DNA of 64,000 bases from Bradyrhizobium ontarionense. GTDB lineage: Bacteria; Pseudomonadota; Alphaproteobacteria; Rhizobiales; Xanthobacteraceae. Position numbers and translations under genes: made by a program. Below, piece by piece: positions 63,414 to 64,000 of this stretch. The notes under the pieces are model-generated. The model ran no database searches and was not told where the DNA came from. It was given only the letters and a program-made list of their open reading frames with translations. The first letter of the stretch is position 1, and each line of letters begins with the position of its first letter. The DNA lies in NCBI RefSeq assembly GCF_021088345.1, contig NZ_CP088156.1, forward strand, positions 2,542,001 to 2,606,000. The letters are read 5' to 3'.

Positions 63414-64000
63414 ATGCTCGCCTTCACGCTTCGTCGAGCGATCCAGGCCATCGGCGTCATGATCGCCGTGGGCATCATCTCGTTCGCCATGTTCCGTTTC
63501 GCTGGCGATCCGGTGAATCAGCTGGTCGCCATCGATGCCTCGGCAGCGGAACGCGCCAGCATCCGCCAATCGCTGGGCCTCGACGATCCGTTCATCGTGC
63601 AATTCGGCCGCTATCTGTTCAACGCGGCGCAGTTCAAGTTCGGTGTGTCGTATCAGTTCCGGCAGCCGGTCTCCGACCTCCTCAAGGAGCGGATGCCGGC
63701 CACCCTGGAGCTCGCGGTCTGCGCGACGATTCTTGCGCTGTTCTTCGGCATCATCATGGGCGTGTTCTCGGCGCTGCGTCGCGACTCCCTGATGGCGAAG
63801 CTGTTCCAGATGGTGTCGCTGATCGGCATCTCGCTGCCGACCTTTCTGATCGGCATCCTTCTGATCTACCTGTTCTCGGTCACGTTGGGCTGGCTGCCGT
63901 CGTTCGGCCGCGGCGACACCGTCCGGCTCGGCTGGTGGACATCAGGACTGTTTACGGCGTCCGGCTGGAAGGCGCTGATCATGCCGTCGATCACGCTCGG
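63414..64000 (+). CDS. Peptide/opine ABC transporter permease (DppB family), 3' end outside window
   Basis: Inner-membrane permease; 195 residues visible before the window ends. N-terminal helix FTLRRAIQAIGVMIAVGIISFAMF (as parts), then AERASIRQSLGLDDPFIVQFGRYL, the typical DppB periplasmic segment, and further helices TLELAVCATILALFFGIIMGVF and MVSLIGISLPTFLIGILLIY. ATG at 63414 follows AAAGGAC. It should be followed by a DppC-type permease and ATPases outside the window. Confidence 0.93.
   Translation, partial: MLAFTLRRAIQAIGVMIAVGIISFAMFRFAGDPVNQLVAIDASAAERASIRQSLGLDDPFIVQFGRYLFNAAQFKFGVSYQFRQPVSDLLKERMPATLELAVCATILALFFGIIMGVFSALRRDSLMAKLFQMVSLIGISLPTFLIGILLIYLFSVTLGWLPSFGRGDTVRLGWWTSGLFTASGWKALIMPSITL

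Overview
The window looks like chromosomal DNA from a high-GC alphaproteobacterium of the Bradyrhizobium/Nitrobacteraceae type. This is inferred from gene content (many ABC importers, a tandem chemoreceptor array, phenylacetate catabolism, polyhydroxyalkanoate granule proteins), the very GC-rich codon use, and several families of palindromic intergenic repeats of the kind common in Bradyrhizobium. No rRNA, tRNA or CRISPR array was recognised. About 50 protein genes are called; most long antisense ORFs in this GC-rich DNA are shadows.

Layout. 2-6715: a sulfite-dehydrogenase-like molybdoenzyme cut by the window edge, a YghU-type glutathione transferase, a thiolase-like protein, a small DUF3291-like protein, a membrane J-domain/TPR protein and a metallo-beta-lactamase-fold hydrolase. 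7044-19287: six methyl-accepting chemotaxis protein genes head to tail on the minus strand. They are separated by hairpins and each is preceded by the same palindrome, CCGTA-N4-TACGG. 19473-23494: a four-carbon sugar acid pathway (otnK, otnI, ltnD, divergent otnC) leading to dihydroxyacetone phosphate. 24009-28308: a spermidine/putrescine-type ABC importer. 28736-34350: a branched-chain amino acid type ABC importer (livF, G, M, H and a binding protein) with a DUF1445 protein. These lie beside a divergent LysR regulator and a carbamoylase-type zinc hydrolase (34455-36664), a likely nitrogen-compound uptake and hydrolysis locus.

36918-43900: separate metabolic genes (2-hydroxyacid dehydrogenase, tartrate/malate-type dehydrogenase, SDR, amidase, MHS-family transporter, sulfite-oxidase-like protein). 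44088-46636: an orphan small gene, an IS110-family transposase with strong hairpins beside it, and repeat-like DNA. 46637-49119: a hydrolase-OsmC fusion and a YeeE/YedE transporter. 49334-56817: phenylacetate catabolism, with paaI and paaK on plus and paaX, A, B, C, D, E on minus. PaaK makes phenylacetyl-CoA, PaaABCDE epoxidises it, and PaaX probably represses through an inverted repeat between paaX and paaA. 56945-58389: a phasin and a PhaE/PhaM-like heptad-repeat protein. 58537-61188: two alpha/beta hydrolases and a DUF6489 protein. 61709-64000: the start of a peptide/opine-type ABC operon.

The most interesting signals are the common palindrome in front of all six chemoreceptor genes, and the mosaic relationships of those genes: sensor halves pair 3 with 5 and 4 with 6, signalling halves pair 3 with 4 and 5 with 6. 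Others are the hairpin or repeat behind the binding-protein gene in all three ABC operons, palindromic repeats inside the paa operon, and a small GIY-YIG nuclease gene embedded among copies of one repeat family. All calls come from reading the sequence; no database search was run.
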